Positions 1 to 5,757 of a stretch of DNA of 5,757 nucleotides are shown piece by piece. Every line of letters starts with the position of its first letter. Position 1 is the first letter of the stretch. The stretch lies in contig JAOACV010000183.1 of NCBI GenBank assembly GCA_026417675.1, positions 1 through 5,757 on the forward strand. Direction: 5' to 3'. Source of the stretch: Verrucomicrobiia bacterium. Lineage in GTDB: Bacteria; Verrucomicrobiota; Verrucomicrobiia; CAIQCK01. The notes beneath the pieces are model-generated. The model did not search any database. It worked only from the letters and a program-made list of their open reading frames with translations, and had not been told where the DNA came from. Made by a program: the position numbers and the translations under genes.

Positions 1-751
1 GGGCGTTGAAGTCTATCACGTTGGCGCCGGCGGGCGGCGCATAGACGAAGAGCGCGTCTTCCAGATCGAGATTGAACCGCACGCCGGCGAGGTTCATGTC
101 CAACGCGGGGTTGCCGTGTGCGTCGCAAAGGATGATCCGATGCAGGAAACTGTCCTCCATGCCGATCCGCAGCCGCGCCAGACTGACCGGCGACTGGACA
201 CCTGGTTTCAGTTTGCCCGCGAGTTGGTAGAACCGGCGGCCGCCTAATTCCTCGATTCCTTGGAGGGTAAAATCGAAATGGCCGCGGATCTGTTGGAGCA
301 ACGACAGCGGATTGACTGCGTTGATCGGGTTGAGCGTCCGCAGGTTCTGGGTGACACGGGGGATGGGTCGGTTGAGATCGAACCGCAGAATCTGCCGGGC
401 GTTGCCGTCGCTGATGACCTGCCAGACGATGCTGTCCGCGCCGGAAACGATGCAGTAGTTCATCTCGCGACCTTTCATCTGCATGAGGAAATCCGCGCGA
501 CCCTTTTCGACGGCGAGCTGGCCGGGGCCGGTCGGCTGTCGCGCGAATCGAACAGTGCCGCTTTGCGTAATGGCGTTGGTTCCCTCCATGGCCAGTTTGG
601 TGAAGTTGGCCTGCCATGATTTCAGGCTGAGGACTCGCGCGTCGAGCAGCCGCAGCACCGCGTCCCCCGGTGGCGCGGTGTTTGGCCCCCCAAGAAGCGT
701 TTGCGCCCACAGCGGGACGACGGCAAGCAAGACAACGCACCAACGAATCAT
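1..751 (-). CDS. LolA-like outer-membrane lipoprotein carrier family protein (3'-partial)
   Basis: This minus-strand frame stays open from an ATG at 751 to the left edge of the window, giving 250 complete codons and no stop. The protein starts with a short signal peptide (Arg3, then hydrophobic residues 4-15, likely cleavage near Ala16). A LolA-type pattern follows: a W-x-A-x-F segment near residues 46-50 (WQANF), a G-x-V-x-F strand near 65-69, a central region with an NPL segment near 147-149, a strand-rich half, and an ending with FVYAPPAGANVID at residues 235-247. That ending resembles the 'F-x-PP-x-G-x-V-I/D' end of LolA-fold proteins, so probably only a few residues are missing. LolA carries lipoproteins across the periplasm to the outer membrane, but relatives of this fold have other lipid or envelope roles, so the exact function is open. 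It lies 88 bp downstream of the FAD oxidoreductase on the same strand. No good Shine-Dalgarno is visible; the start was chosen for the signal peptide. Confidence 0.72.
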   Translation of the reverse strand, partial: MIRWCVVLLAVVPLWAQTLLGGPNTAPPGDAVLRLLDARVLSLKSWQANFTKLAMEGTNAITQSGTVRFARQPTGPGQLAVEKGRADFLMQMKGREMNYCIVSGADSIVWQVISDGNARQILRFDLNRPIPRVTQNLRTLNPINAVNPLSLLQQIRGHFDFTLQGIEELGGRRFYQLAGKLKPGVQSPVSLARLRIGMEDSFLHRIILCDAHGNPALDMNLAGVRFNLDLEDALFVYAPPAGANVIDFNA

Positions 752-819
752 GGCTTGCAGTCTAGCCGCCGAGGGCCGGGTGACAATCCAATTCCGGCGC
801 GCCGTTCCCGCGCGAAGAA

Positions 820-840
820 CAAGCGGCATCCGGGCCGCTT
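820..840 (-). terminator. Possible weak intrinsic terminator after the minus-strand FAD oxidoreductase
   Basis: On the minus strand, a perfect 7-bp stem (AAGCGGC paired with GCCGCTT, positions 834-840 and 821-827) with a 6-base loop starts at the last base of the stop codon. It is followed by GTTCTTC, which is only moderately T-rich. This could end the oxidoreductase transcript or only attenuate it before the LolA-like gene. The short stem and imperfect T tract make it tentative. Confidence 0.3.
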
Positions 841-2795
841 CAACGCGGGGCCAGCGCGCGGTAAACTTGTTGGGCAAACTGCGCCAGCGTCAGTTGCCGT
901 TCGCTCCCCGTCTTGAAACCGTCGTCGTCGCTTCCGCAACCGGCTTCCTTCAACCACCTGGCAACATCTGCCGCGCGCAAGGCGGCTTCGGGGTTCTCCT
1001 GCGGCTCTCGCCACGCGCGGCCTTCCGTGCGAAGGATCCGGCTGAGCTTGGTCCAGCCGTGCCGGCGCGTGAGCTTGAGATCAGGCGTCGCTTTGTAGCC
1101 GGGATTCAAACCGCGTGCGCCGAGCCACTGAAACGCGGCGAAGTGCGGACTGTCGAACGACAGATCGTCGTAAAACGTAATCACGCCCCGCCGCTCGACC
1201 AGCAGCTTCTGCAACGCCGCCGTCGGCACGCGGCGCACCGGCACGCCGTCGCGAATCGCCAGATGCGCTGCGATCCCCGACGCTTCGCCGAGGGCCATGA
1301 AGACCGGCTCCATGCGCAGCGCGTTGTAGGCGACGTGGCTGCACGAGCACGCCACGGGCACCAGCAGCCCGTCCACCTTGCGCGGGACGATGACGCCGTA
1401 GGGCACTTGAAATGGCGGGTGCTTGATGAACGCGTAGCCCTCGCGCACGCCCCGATGCGCGGGGTCGTATCGGTGGCAGCCGTGCGGGTCGAACGGCCAC
1501 TCGACAATCGCGATCGAGGCCGGTTGCAACCGCGTGCGGTCAAGCTGCCGGTCCAGGTCGGCGTCGCGCTGTGTGAGCATGTAGTCGCCCTCGATCCGCC
1601 GGCCCTGCCGCACATAGACCTGCCGCGGCACGTGACCGTTGGCGGGCCACTCGTCTCGGCACCAGCCCCACTGCCGCGCGTCGGCGCGCAACGATTCGGG
1701 CATTTCGGGATCGTTCTGCAGCAGCCAGATCAATCCGACGTTGTGGCTCAGGTAACGCTCGTAAATCCGACGACGACGCGCGGGCGATGCGGTCGGCCAT
1801 TCCCAGCATTCCTCGGCCAGATCGAGCGACTCGCTTGGCACGCCCGTGTCGGGATGCGGATGGTCGCTGTTCAACTCGAACTTTCCATTCGGCATCGGGA
1901 TGAGTTGGATGATGTCGCGGAATCGCGTGATCTTGCCGGCGCGAATCTCTTCCAGCGGGACACGATAATCGTCACGGTTGTAGTTCCTCGGCTTCTCAAT
2001 CGGCACGCGGTTCTCGGCGACGTTGGTGACGTGGAAGCGGAAACAGTAAGCCTGCGTGGCGTTGTCGGCCTCGCCGGTCGAACCGGGCAGCAGCTCGGTG
2101 GTGCCGAAACGCACGTAGATCCGTCCGGCGTGCGGTTCGCCAAACTCGCTGCGCGCCTCGCGGCCTGTGCGGAACGGCGCGCCCGCCATCGCGGCGAGAT
2201 CGCCCTCGTAGGTCGCGTCCACGAACACCTTCGCGCGCACCTCGACGCGGCGGCCGGGCCGCGCGCGGTCTTCGAGCAGGACGGCCACAAGCCGGTTCCC
2301 GGTGACAATCGCCTGCTTCAGTTCATGTTGGAGGCGCAGTTGGATGCGTCCCGCTTCGCCAGCGATCATTTCGTGGAAAATCCGTTCGGCCACATGCGCC
2401 TCGTAACAGTAGCCATCGCGGCAGAGTTTCACATTCGGCTTGGCGGGATTGTCGCGGTCGAACCGTTCGTAATATTTCACGACGCGCCGTGTGAACTCGT
2501 AAAACAGCCCGCCGACCGCCTGCCGCTTGCCAATGTCGGCGTTGGTCAGCCCGTTGGAGACGATGCCGCCGATGTGATCCTCGTATTCGGCCAACACCAC
2601 CGAGCGCCCCAAACGCGCCGCTGCCACCGCCGCCGCGATCCCGCCCGGCGTCGCGCCATAAACGAGCATATCGCAGGTCAGCGCAGAGGAGTTCCCCGCG
2701 GACTCGGCCGCCCGCGCGCCCAGCGCGACGGCCGCGCTGACGGTCGCACAACCGAGAAACTCGCGACGCGTGAGAGCCGTGGGGAACCGTTTCAT
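840..2795 (-). CDS. Exported FAD-dependent oxidoreductase (FAD_oxidored family) with Tat signal
   Basis: This complete 651-residue protein has an N-terminal twin-arginine signal (TRREFLG at residues 9-15, hydrophobic stretch to about 28, Ala-rich cleavage region), so it is probably exported folded with its cofactor. Residues 43-70 form the Rossmann dinucleotide-binding unit: the loop YGATPGG (46-52), a helix, and an acidic strand end at Glu70 that would hold the FAD ribose. The family hallmark VDATYEGDL is at 192-200. A C-terminal FAD-contacting segment (about 464-514) contains SHVAYNALRMEP and ALGEASG. Residues about 551-588 and possibly 604-648 resemble S-layer-homology (SLH)-like modules. 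Relatives are often labelled generic FAD oxidoreductases or, doubtfully, xanthan-lyase-like; the substrate is unknown. It is divergent from the sialidase across 122 bp and is a paralogue of the oxidoreductase at 4371-5757. No Shine-Dalgarno is evident; the ATG at 2795 gives the correct Tat N-terminus. Confidence 0.93.
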   Translation of the reverse strand: MKRFPTALTRREFLGCATVSAAVALGARAAESAGNSSALTCDMLVYGATPGGIAAAVAAARLGRSVVLAEYEDHIGGIVSNGLTNADIGKRQAVGGLFYEFTRRVVKYYERFDRDNPAKPNVKLCRDGYCYEAHVAERIFHEMIAGEAGRIQLRLQHELKQAIVTGNRLVAVLLEDRARPGRRVEVRAKVFVDATYEGDLAAMAGAPFRTGREARSEFGEPHAGRIYVRFGTTELLPGSTGEADNATQAYCFRFHVTNVAENRVPIEKPRNYNRDDYRVPLEEIRAGKITRFRDIIQLIPMPNGKFELNSDHPHPDTGVPSESLDLAEECWEWPTASPARRRRIYERYLSHNVGLIWLLQNDPEMPESLRADARQWGWCRDEWPANGHVPRQVYVRQGRRIEGDYMLTQRDADLDRQLDRTRLQPASIAIVEWPFDPHGCHRYDPAHRGVREGYAFIKHPPFQVPYGVIVPRKVDGLLVPVACSCSHVAYNALRMEPVFMALGEASGIAAHLAIRDGVPVRRVPTAALQKLLVERRGVITFYDDLSFDSPHFAAFQWLGARGLNPGYKATPDLKLTRRHGWTKLSRILRTEGRAWREPQENPEAALRAADVARWLKEAGCGSDDDGFKTGSERQLTLAQFAQQVYRALAPR

Positions 2796-2840
2796 GGTCG
2801 TGCCGCATCGTAGGAAAGCCGCGGCCCCAGCTCAAGGCGC

Positions 2841-2868
2841 TTCCGTTGCGGCGAAACTTTCCGTTGCG
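2841..2868. repeat. 10-bp direct repeat in the divergent intergenic region
   Basis: TTCCGTTGCG occurs at 2841-2850 and again at 2859-2868, with start points 18 bp apart, inside the 122-bp region between the two divergent genes. A pair of identical sites at nearly two helical turns could be an operator for a shared regulator. That role is inferred only from position and spacing. I see no convincing -35/-10 pair on either strand in this region. Confidence 0.35.
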
Positions 2869-2873
2869 ACCAT

Positions 2874-2897
2874 CGGCCGGCTTCGGCAAGCTGGCCG
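2874..2897 (+). promoter_or_regulatory. Hairpin in the sialidase leader
   Basis: CGGCCGGCTT (2874-2883) pairs with AAGCTGGCCG (2888-2897) around the 4-base loop CGGC. As plus-strand RNA this is a 10-bp stem with one G-U pair; in minus-strand RNA that pair would be an A-C mismatch. It ends 11 bases before the sialidase Shine-Dalgarno, so it could stabilise the leader or affect translation. No T tract follows it, so it is not a normal terminator. Confidence 0.35.
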
Positions 2898-2908
2898 CGG
2901 ATCTGGTT

Positions 2909-2912
2909 GGAG
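2909..2912 (+). promoter_or_regulatory. Ribosome binding site of the sialidase
   Basis: GGAG sits five bases before the ATG at 2918. It supports that start over the in-frame ATG at 2846, which would add 24 residues before the signal peptide. Confidence 0.7.
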
Positions 2913-2917
2913 AATCT

Positions 2918-4360
2918 ATGAATCAAACATTTCTGGCACGATGGGCAGCCCAAGCACTGGTGGTTGGACTCTGCGCTCAAGGAGGCCTTGCTAACGCCGC
3001 ACAACCGTTCATCGAGAAGCTCGACCTTTTTGAGTCTGGCACGGACGGCTATGCGCTCTACCGCATCCCCGGCATCGTGGTGACAAAGAAAGGCACGGTG
3101 CTCGCCTGGTGCGAGGCCCGCAGGACCGGCAAGGGCGATTGGGGGCCGATTGACGTGATGATGCGCCGGAGCTTCGACGGCGGCAAGACGTGGGCGCCGC
3201 GCCAGCGCATCGTTCATGTCGAAGGCGAGCTTCCCGTCAATCCCGTCGCCGCCGCGCAGAACCTCGACAAGCCCGGCGACAACACCGCCAACAACCCCGT
3301 CGCCATCGCCGACCACGAGACCGGCGCGGTGCATTTCCTCTACTGCCTCGAATACATGCGCTGCTTCTACATGCGCAGCGACGACGAGGGCGCCACATGG
3401 TCGAAGCCCGTTGAGATCACCGCGACGTTCGAGCGGTTCCGCAAAGACTACGATTGGAAGGTCATCGCCACCGGCCCCAACCACGGCATCCAACTCACCC
3501 ACGGTGCCTACAAGGGGCGGCTCGTCGTTCCGGTGTGGCTCTCGCTCGGCACTGGCGGCCACGCGCACCGGCCCTCGGTCACGTCCACGATCTACAGCGA
3601 CGACCACGGCCAAACCTGGCGCCGCGGCGAGATCGCCATCCCCGACCAGCCGCCGTATCGCTACCCGAGCGAAACGGTTGCCGTGCAGCTCGCCAACGGC
3701 AACGTCTTGCTCAACGCGCGCAGCGAGTCCGACGCGCACCGCCGCATCCAGACCATCAGCAAGGACGGCGCGACCGGCTGGAGCAGGCCGGTCTTCAACG
3801 AGCAGTTGCTCGAACCGATCTGCATGGGCAGCATCGTCCGTTTCAGCCGTAAGCCCGACCACGACAAGAACCGGATCCTCTTTGCCAACCCGCACAACCT
3901 CGACCGCGCCCAAGGCAAAACGACACCCGGCAAATCACGCGACCGGCGGAACCTCTCCGTCAAGCTCAGCTACGACGAGTGCAAGACTTGGCCCGTGAAC
4001 AAGGCGCTCGAACCCGGCTACAGCGCCTACAGCGCCCTCGCCGTGCTGGCCGACGGCACAATCCTCTGCTTCTACGAACGCGGCCGCGACGCCGACGCGG
4101 AACAGAAGAAACTCACAAACTACGCTCACCTGACGCTGGCCCGCTTCAACCTCGAATGGCTCACCGACGGCAAGGACGTGCACGGCGACAGCGACAAAGT
4201 GGTGCCGTTGGAGAAGAACAGCCAGGCCATCCACGACCGCTACCGCGCCCTCGGCGGACCGATGGAACTCGTCGTCGTCCCCGGCCAGGGCCACAACTAC
4301 CACCCGGCATTCTTTGAGTCGGAGAAGATGCTGGAATTCATCCTGCGGCATTCGAAGTAA
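2918..4360 (+). CDS. Secreted exo-alpha-sialidase (GH33-like) with a foreign alpha/beta-hydrolase tail
   Basis: The gene encodes 480 residues. A signal peptide occupies about residues 1-28 (Arg8, hydrophobic core, LANAA cleavage region). The sialidase propeller spans about 32-415. YRIP (48-51) gives the first arginine of the sialate-binding triad. Asp74, six residues after Arg68, fits the acid/base position; Glu252 and Tyr371 fit the Glu/Tyr nucleophile pair; Arg268 and Arg343 or Arg344 are likely the other triad arginines (assigned by motif position, not by alignment). Asp-boxes are at 85-92 (SFDGGKTW), 154-161 (SDDEGATW) and 227-234 (SDDHGQTW), with a degenerate one at 351-358 (SYDECKTW). 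The enzyme would hydrolyse terminal sialic acids from glycoconjugates in the periplasm or outside the cell. The sialidase part ends normally (RFNLEWLTDG, 409-418), but residues 421-480 belong to another family (separate entry). The propeller and catalytic residues look intact, so activity is plausible. An FAD oxidoreductase follows 10 bases later. Confidence 0.92.
   Translation: MNQTFLARWAAQALVVGLCAQGGLANAAQPFIEKLDLFESGTDGYALYRIPGIVVTKKGTVLAWCEARRTGKGDWGPIDVMMRRSFDGGKTWAPRQRIVHVEGELPVNPVAAAQNLDKPGDNTANNPVAIADHETGAVHFLYCLEYMRCFYMRSDDEGATWSKPVEITATFERFRKDYDWKVIATGPNHGIQLTHGAYKGRLVVPVWLSLGTGGHAHRPSVTSTIYSDDHGQTWRRGEIAIPDQPPYRYPSETVAVQLANGNVLLNARSESDAHRRIQTISKDGATGWSRPVFNEQLLEPICMGSIVRFSRKPDHDKNRILFANPHNLDRAQGKTTPGKSRDRRNLSVKLSYDECKTWPVNKALEPGYSAYSALAVLADGTILCFYERGRDADAEQKKLTNYAHLTLARFNLEWLTDGKDVHGDSDKVVPLEKNSQAIHDRYRALGGPMELVVVPGQGHNYHPAFFESEKMLEFILRHSK
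4178..4360 (+). other. Alpha/beta-hydrolase C-terminal fragment fused in frame to the sialidase
   Basis: Residues 421-480 of the sialidase reading frame look like the last strand-helix units of an alpha/beta hydrolase of the prolyl-oligopeptidase or dienelactone-hydrolase type. HGDSDKVVP (422-430) carries the usual catalytic Asp after the HGD turn. A helix follows with RYRALGGP (441-448), then the strand ELVVVPGQGH (450-459), whose last residue is the usual catalytic His, and a final helix ending in FILRHSK. The nucleophile elbow (G-x-S-x-G) and oxyanion region are absent, so this piece cannot be a hydrolase alone. It is best read as the remnant of a formerly separate gene between the sialidase and the downstream FAD oxidoreductase. 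The family match comes from motif recognition only. Confidence 0.78.
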
Positions 4361-4361
4361 G

Positions 4362-4450
4362 GGCAAAACCATGTCGGGCAAGATCATCAGACAGTTGGCA
4401 AGATGTTCCTCCGCTCCGCTGATCATGATTTTGCCTGTCATGATTTTGCC
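4362..4450. repeat. Large imperfect inverted repeat built from 15-bp-period units
   Basis: The left arm (4362-4394) is complementary to the right arm (4419-4450) around a 24-base loop. Over the outer 28 positions (4362-4389 against 4423-4450), 25 can pair, including two G-U pairs. Each arm is itself a tandem repeat with 15-bp period: GGCAAAACCATG at 4362 and GGCAAGATCAT at 4377 on the left, and an exact TCATGATTTTGCC at 4423-4435 and 4438-4450 on the right. A further partial unit, GGCAAGATG, is at 4397-4405 in the loop. It starts one base after the sialidase stop codon and includes the apparent start codon of the next gene. It resembles dispersed intergenic repeat elements rather than a classical terminator, as no T tract follows it. 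I recall similar repeats in Verrucomicrobiota, but that is unverified. Confidence 0.8.
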
Positions 4451-5757
4451 GATGTTCTGTCTTTCGCTGGCAGCAGGAGCGGAGACCATCGAGGCCGACG
4501 TAAGCGGCTACGGCGGCACGTTGGGGGGGGGTGGAGGCGGCTCGGATGGGCAAACGCGCCGTCATCGCCGAACCGGGGCGCCACCTCGGCGGCATGACGG
4601 CAGGCGGCCTCAGCGCGGTGGACATCGGCGACCCGCGCTCGGTCGGCGGCATCGCGCGGGAGTATTTCACGCGGCTCGCAGCGACCGTCGGAACCAAGCT
4701 TGCGTGGGACAAGCCGTTCGTGAGCAAAAGCGGCGGTCCGGCCACCGGCGGCGCTTACGCGATCGAGCCGCACAAGGCTGAGCAGCTCTTCAACGAGATG
4801 GTGAAGGAAGCTGGCGTCACGGTGCGTTTCAACGCGCGGTTGGCGGGCGTCCACAAGCACGGAGCGCGGATCATTGAGATTCTCACTGAGGATGGAACAC
4901 GGTTCCGCGCCAGGATGTTCATTGACGCCACCTACGAGGGCGACTTGATGGCGAAGGCGGGCGTGAGCTACACGTTGATGCGCGAAGGCAACGCGAAATA
5001 CGGCGAGACCTACAACGGCATCCATTACAGCGACAAATACAAGCCGCGCACCAATCATCTCAAACCCGGCCCGCACGGCCGCGTCCCCGGCGGCCAAGGC
5101 GTCTGGGACCGCGACCTGCCGCTCGATCCTTACGTCGTGCCGGGCGATCCGAAGAGCGGCCTGCTGCCGCTGGTGCAGGCGGGCGATCCCGGCCAACCCG
5201 GCGAACCTGCGCCGGGCGTGCAGGCGTATTGCTATCGGCTCTGCCTGACGACGAATGAAACCAACCGCATTCCCATTGCGCCGCCGCCGGACTACAATCC
5301 GAGACGCTACGAACTCGTCGCGCGTTTCATCGCCGGCTGTCTGGCCATCGGCGACGACATGGACTTGCGATGGTTCTCGAAACACGACCCGCTGCCGAAC
5401 GGCAAATGGGACTTCAACACTGCCACCTTCGGCAGCAACCTGCCCGGCGCAAGCTGGGAATGGCCGGAGGCGAGCTATGCCCGCCGCGCGCAGATCGCCA
5501 AGGAGCACGAGAACTATCATCGCGGCCTGCTACACTTCCTCGCCACCGACTCGCGCGTGCCGCCCAAGGTGCGCGGGGAGATGAAACGGTTCGGCCTGCC
5601 GAAGGACGAGTTCACCGACAACGGCGGCTGGCCGCACCAACTTTATGTCCGCGAAGCGCGCCGGATGGTCAGCGATCTTGTGATGACCGAGCATCACACT
5701 TTCGGCCGGCGGGTCGCGCCGAACTCCGTCGGCCTCGGCTCCTACGGGACCGACACG
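4371..5757 (+). CDS. FAD-dependent oxidoreductase (FAD_oxidored family), 3'-partial, with an apparent frameshift in the Rossmann loop
   Basis: The gene starts at an ATG at 4371 (AAGGG at 4359-4363, seven bases upstream) or at an in-frame ATG at 4425, 4440 or 4452. The first frame encodes a signal-like hydrophobic N-terminus ending in LAAGAET and then the start of a Rossmann fold (YGGTLGG). At the nine-G run (4523-4531) the homologous frame changes. From 4531 to the right edge, 409 codons are open without a stop: [15 protein letters not shown] with the ribose-binding Glu, [11 protein letters not shown], and the hallmark IDATYEGDL from 4921. Later motifs ([30 protein letters not shown]) have counterparts in the minus-strand oxidoreductase, so the two are paralogues. 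That protein has 651 residues; this one shows about 462, so roughly the last 190 lie outside. Removing one G restores a single frame but leaves the loop about four residues short. It may be a decaying gene or a sequence error. Confidence 0.87.
4523..4531 (+). other. Nine-G homopolymer at the frame break
   Basis: Nine consecutive G follow GGCACGTT inside the glycine-rich FAD-binding loop. The upstream frame (codons starting at positions divisible by three) carries YGGTLGG. The downstream homologous frame starts with GTG at 4531, one base out of register. Loss of one G, or gain of two, would join them. Such tracts are prone both to replication slippage and to sequencing or assembly error. Confidence 0.85.

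Noticed and set aside
796..813. GC-rich palindrome (GGCGCGCC) between the two minus-strand genes
   Set aside because: It is a short palindrome of a kind common in GC-rich DNA, with no loop, T tract or repeat partner to suggest a function.
483..2813. A 776-codon open frame on the plus strand
   Set aside because: It is antisense to the LolA-like gene and the FAD oxidoreductase. Its translation is Arg/Ala/His-rich with no recognisable fold or signal, and the opposite strand has clear family motifs. Long antisense open frames are expected at this GC content.
2846..2917. N-terminal extension of the sialidase from the ATG at 2846
   Set aside because: The 24 extra residues would precede a well-formed signal peptide, and the ATG at 2918 has a good Shine-Dalgarno (GGAG, five bases away).
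2792..3913. A 373-codon open frame on the minus strand
   Set aside because: It is antisense to the sialidase. It is Val/Ala/Gly-rich low-complexity translation with no motifs, and the sialidase Asp-boxes and YRIP motif define the real strand.
4362..4450. CRISPR array or classical Rho-independent terminator
   Set aside because: The units are only about 12-13 bases with 2-3-base gaps and are arranged in opposite orientations, so this is not a repeat-spacer array. No T tract follows the stem.
4314..4781. A 155-codon plus-strand frame starting inside the sialidase 3' end
   Set aside because: This is the same frame as the N-terminal part of the second oxidoreductase, read on past the frame break into Arg-rich nonsense. 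The ATG at 4314 lies inside the hydrolase-tail coding region and has no support as a start.
4438..5520. A 360-codon open frame on the minus strand opposite the second FAD oxidoreductase
   Set aside because: It is a shadow of the plus-strand gene, whose 409-codon open frame from 4531 carries the conserved family motifs.

Overview
The window is GC-rich (about 60-65% by eye) bacterial DNA. It is densely coding and carries four genes for proteins that look exported: a LolA-like protein, a Tat-type FAD-dependent oxidoreductase, a GH33-type sialidase, and a second FAD-dependent oxidoreductase. A LolA-like protein implies a Gram-negative-type envelope. Sialidases next to large exported FAD oxidoreductases of this family are typical of glycan-degrading PVC bacteria, so Verrucomicrobiota (less likely Planctomycetota or Lentisphaerota) is my best guess. 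No rRNA or other phylogenetic marker is present to prove it.

Layout. Positions 1-751 (minus strand) hold the LolA-like gene, which runs off the left edge. Positions 840-2795 (minus) hold a complete 651-residue FAD oxidoreductase with a twin-arginine signal. A 122-bp divergent region (2796-2917) separates it from a plus-strand sialidase (2918-4360, 480 residues). Ten bases after the sialidase stop begins a second FAD oxidoreductase (4371 to the right edge, plus strand), a paralogue of the minus-strand one. The stretches between genes are short, and no gap exceeds 300 bases.

Three anomalies stand out. (1) The last 60 residues of the sialidase are not sialidase. They match the C-terminal end of an alpha/beta hydrolase, with its catalytic Asp and His but no nucleophile domain, as if a deletion fused two neighbouring genes in frame. 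(2) The second FAD oxidoreductase is broken in its FAD-binding Rossmann loop at a run of nine G. The reading frame changes there and about four residues of the loop helix appear to be missing. (3) Between these two lesions lies a large imperfect inverted repeat (4362-4450) built from a 15-bp-period unit, which also encodes much of the apparent signal peptide of the second oxidoreductase. The clustering of all three within about 370 bp suggests either a genuine rearrangement hot spot or an assembly or consensus problem. The sequence alone cannot distinguish these.

How the genes may work together (inference): the sialidase releases terminal sialic acids from host or environmental glycans outside the cytoplasm, and the two flanking oxidoreductases may act on sugars or related molecules in the same compartment. 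The LolA-like gene is probably only a downstream neighbour. I do not see a clearly new defence, mobile or regulatory system.
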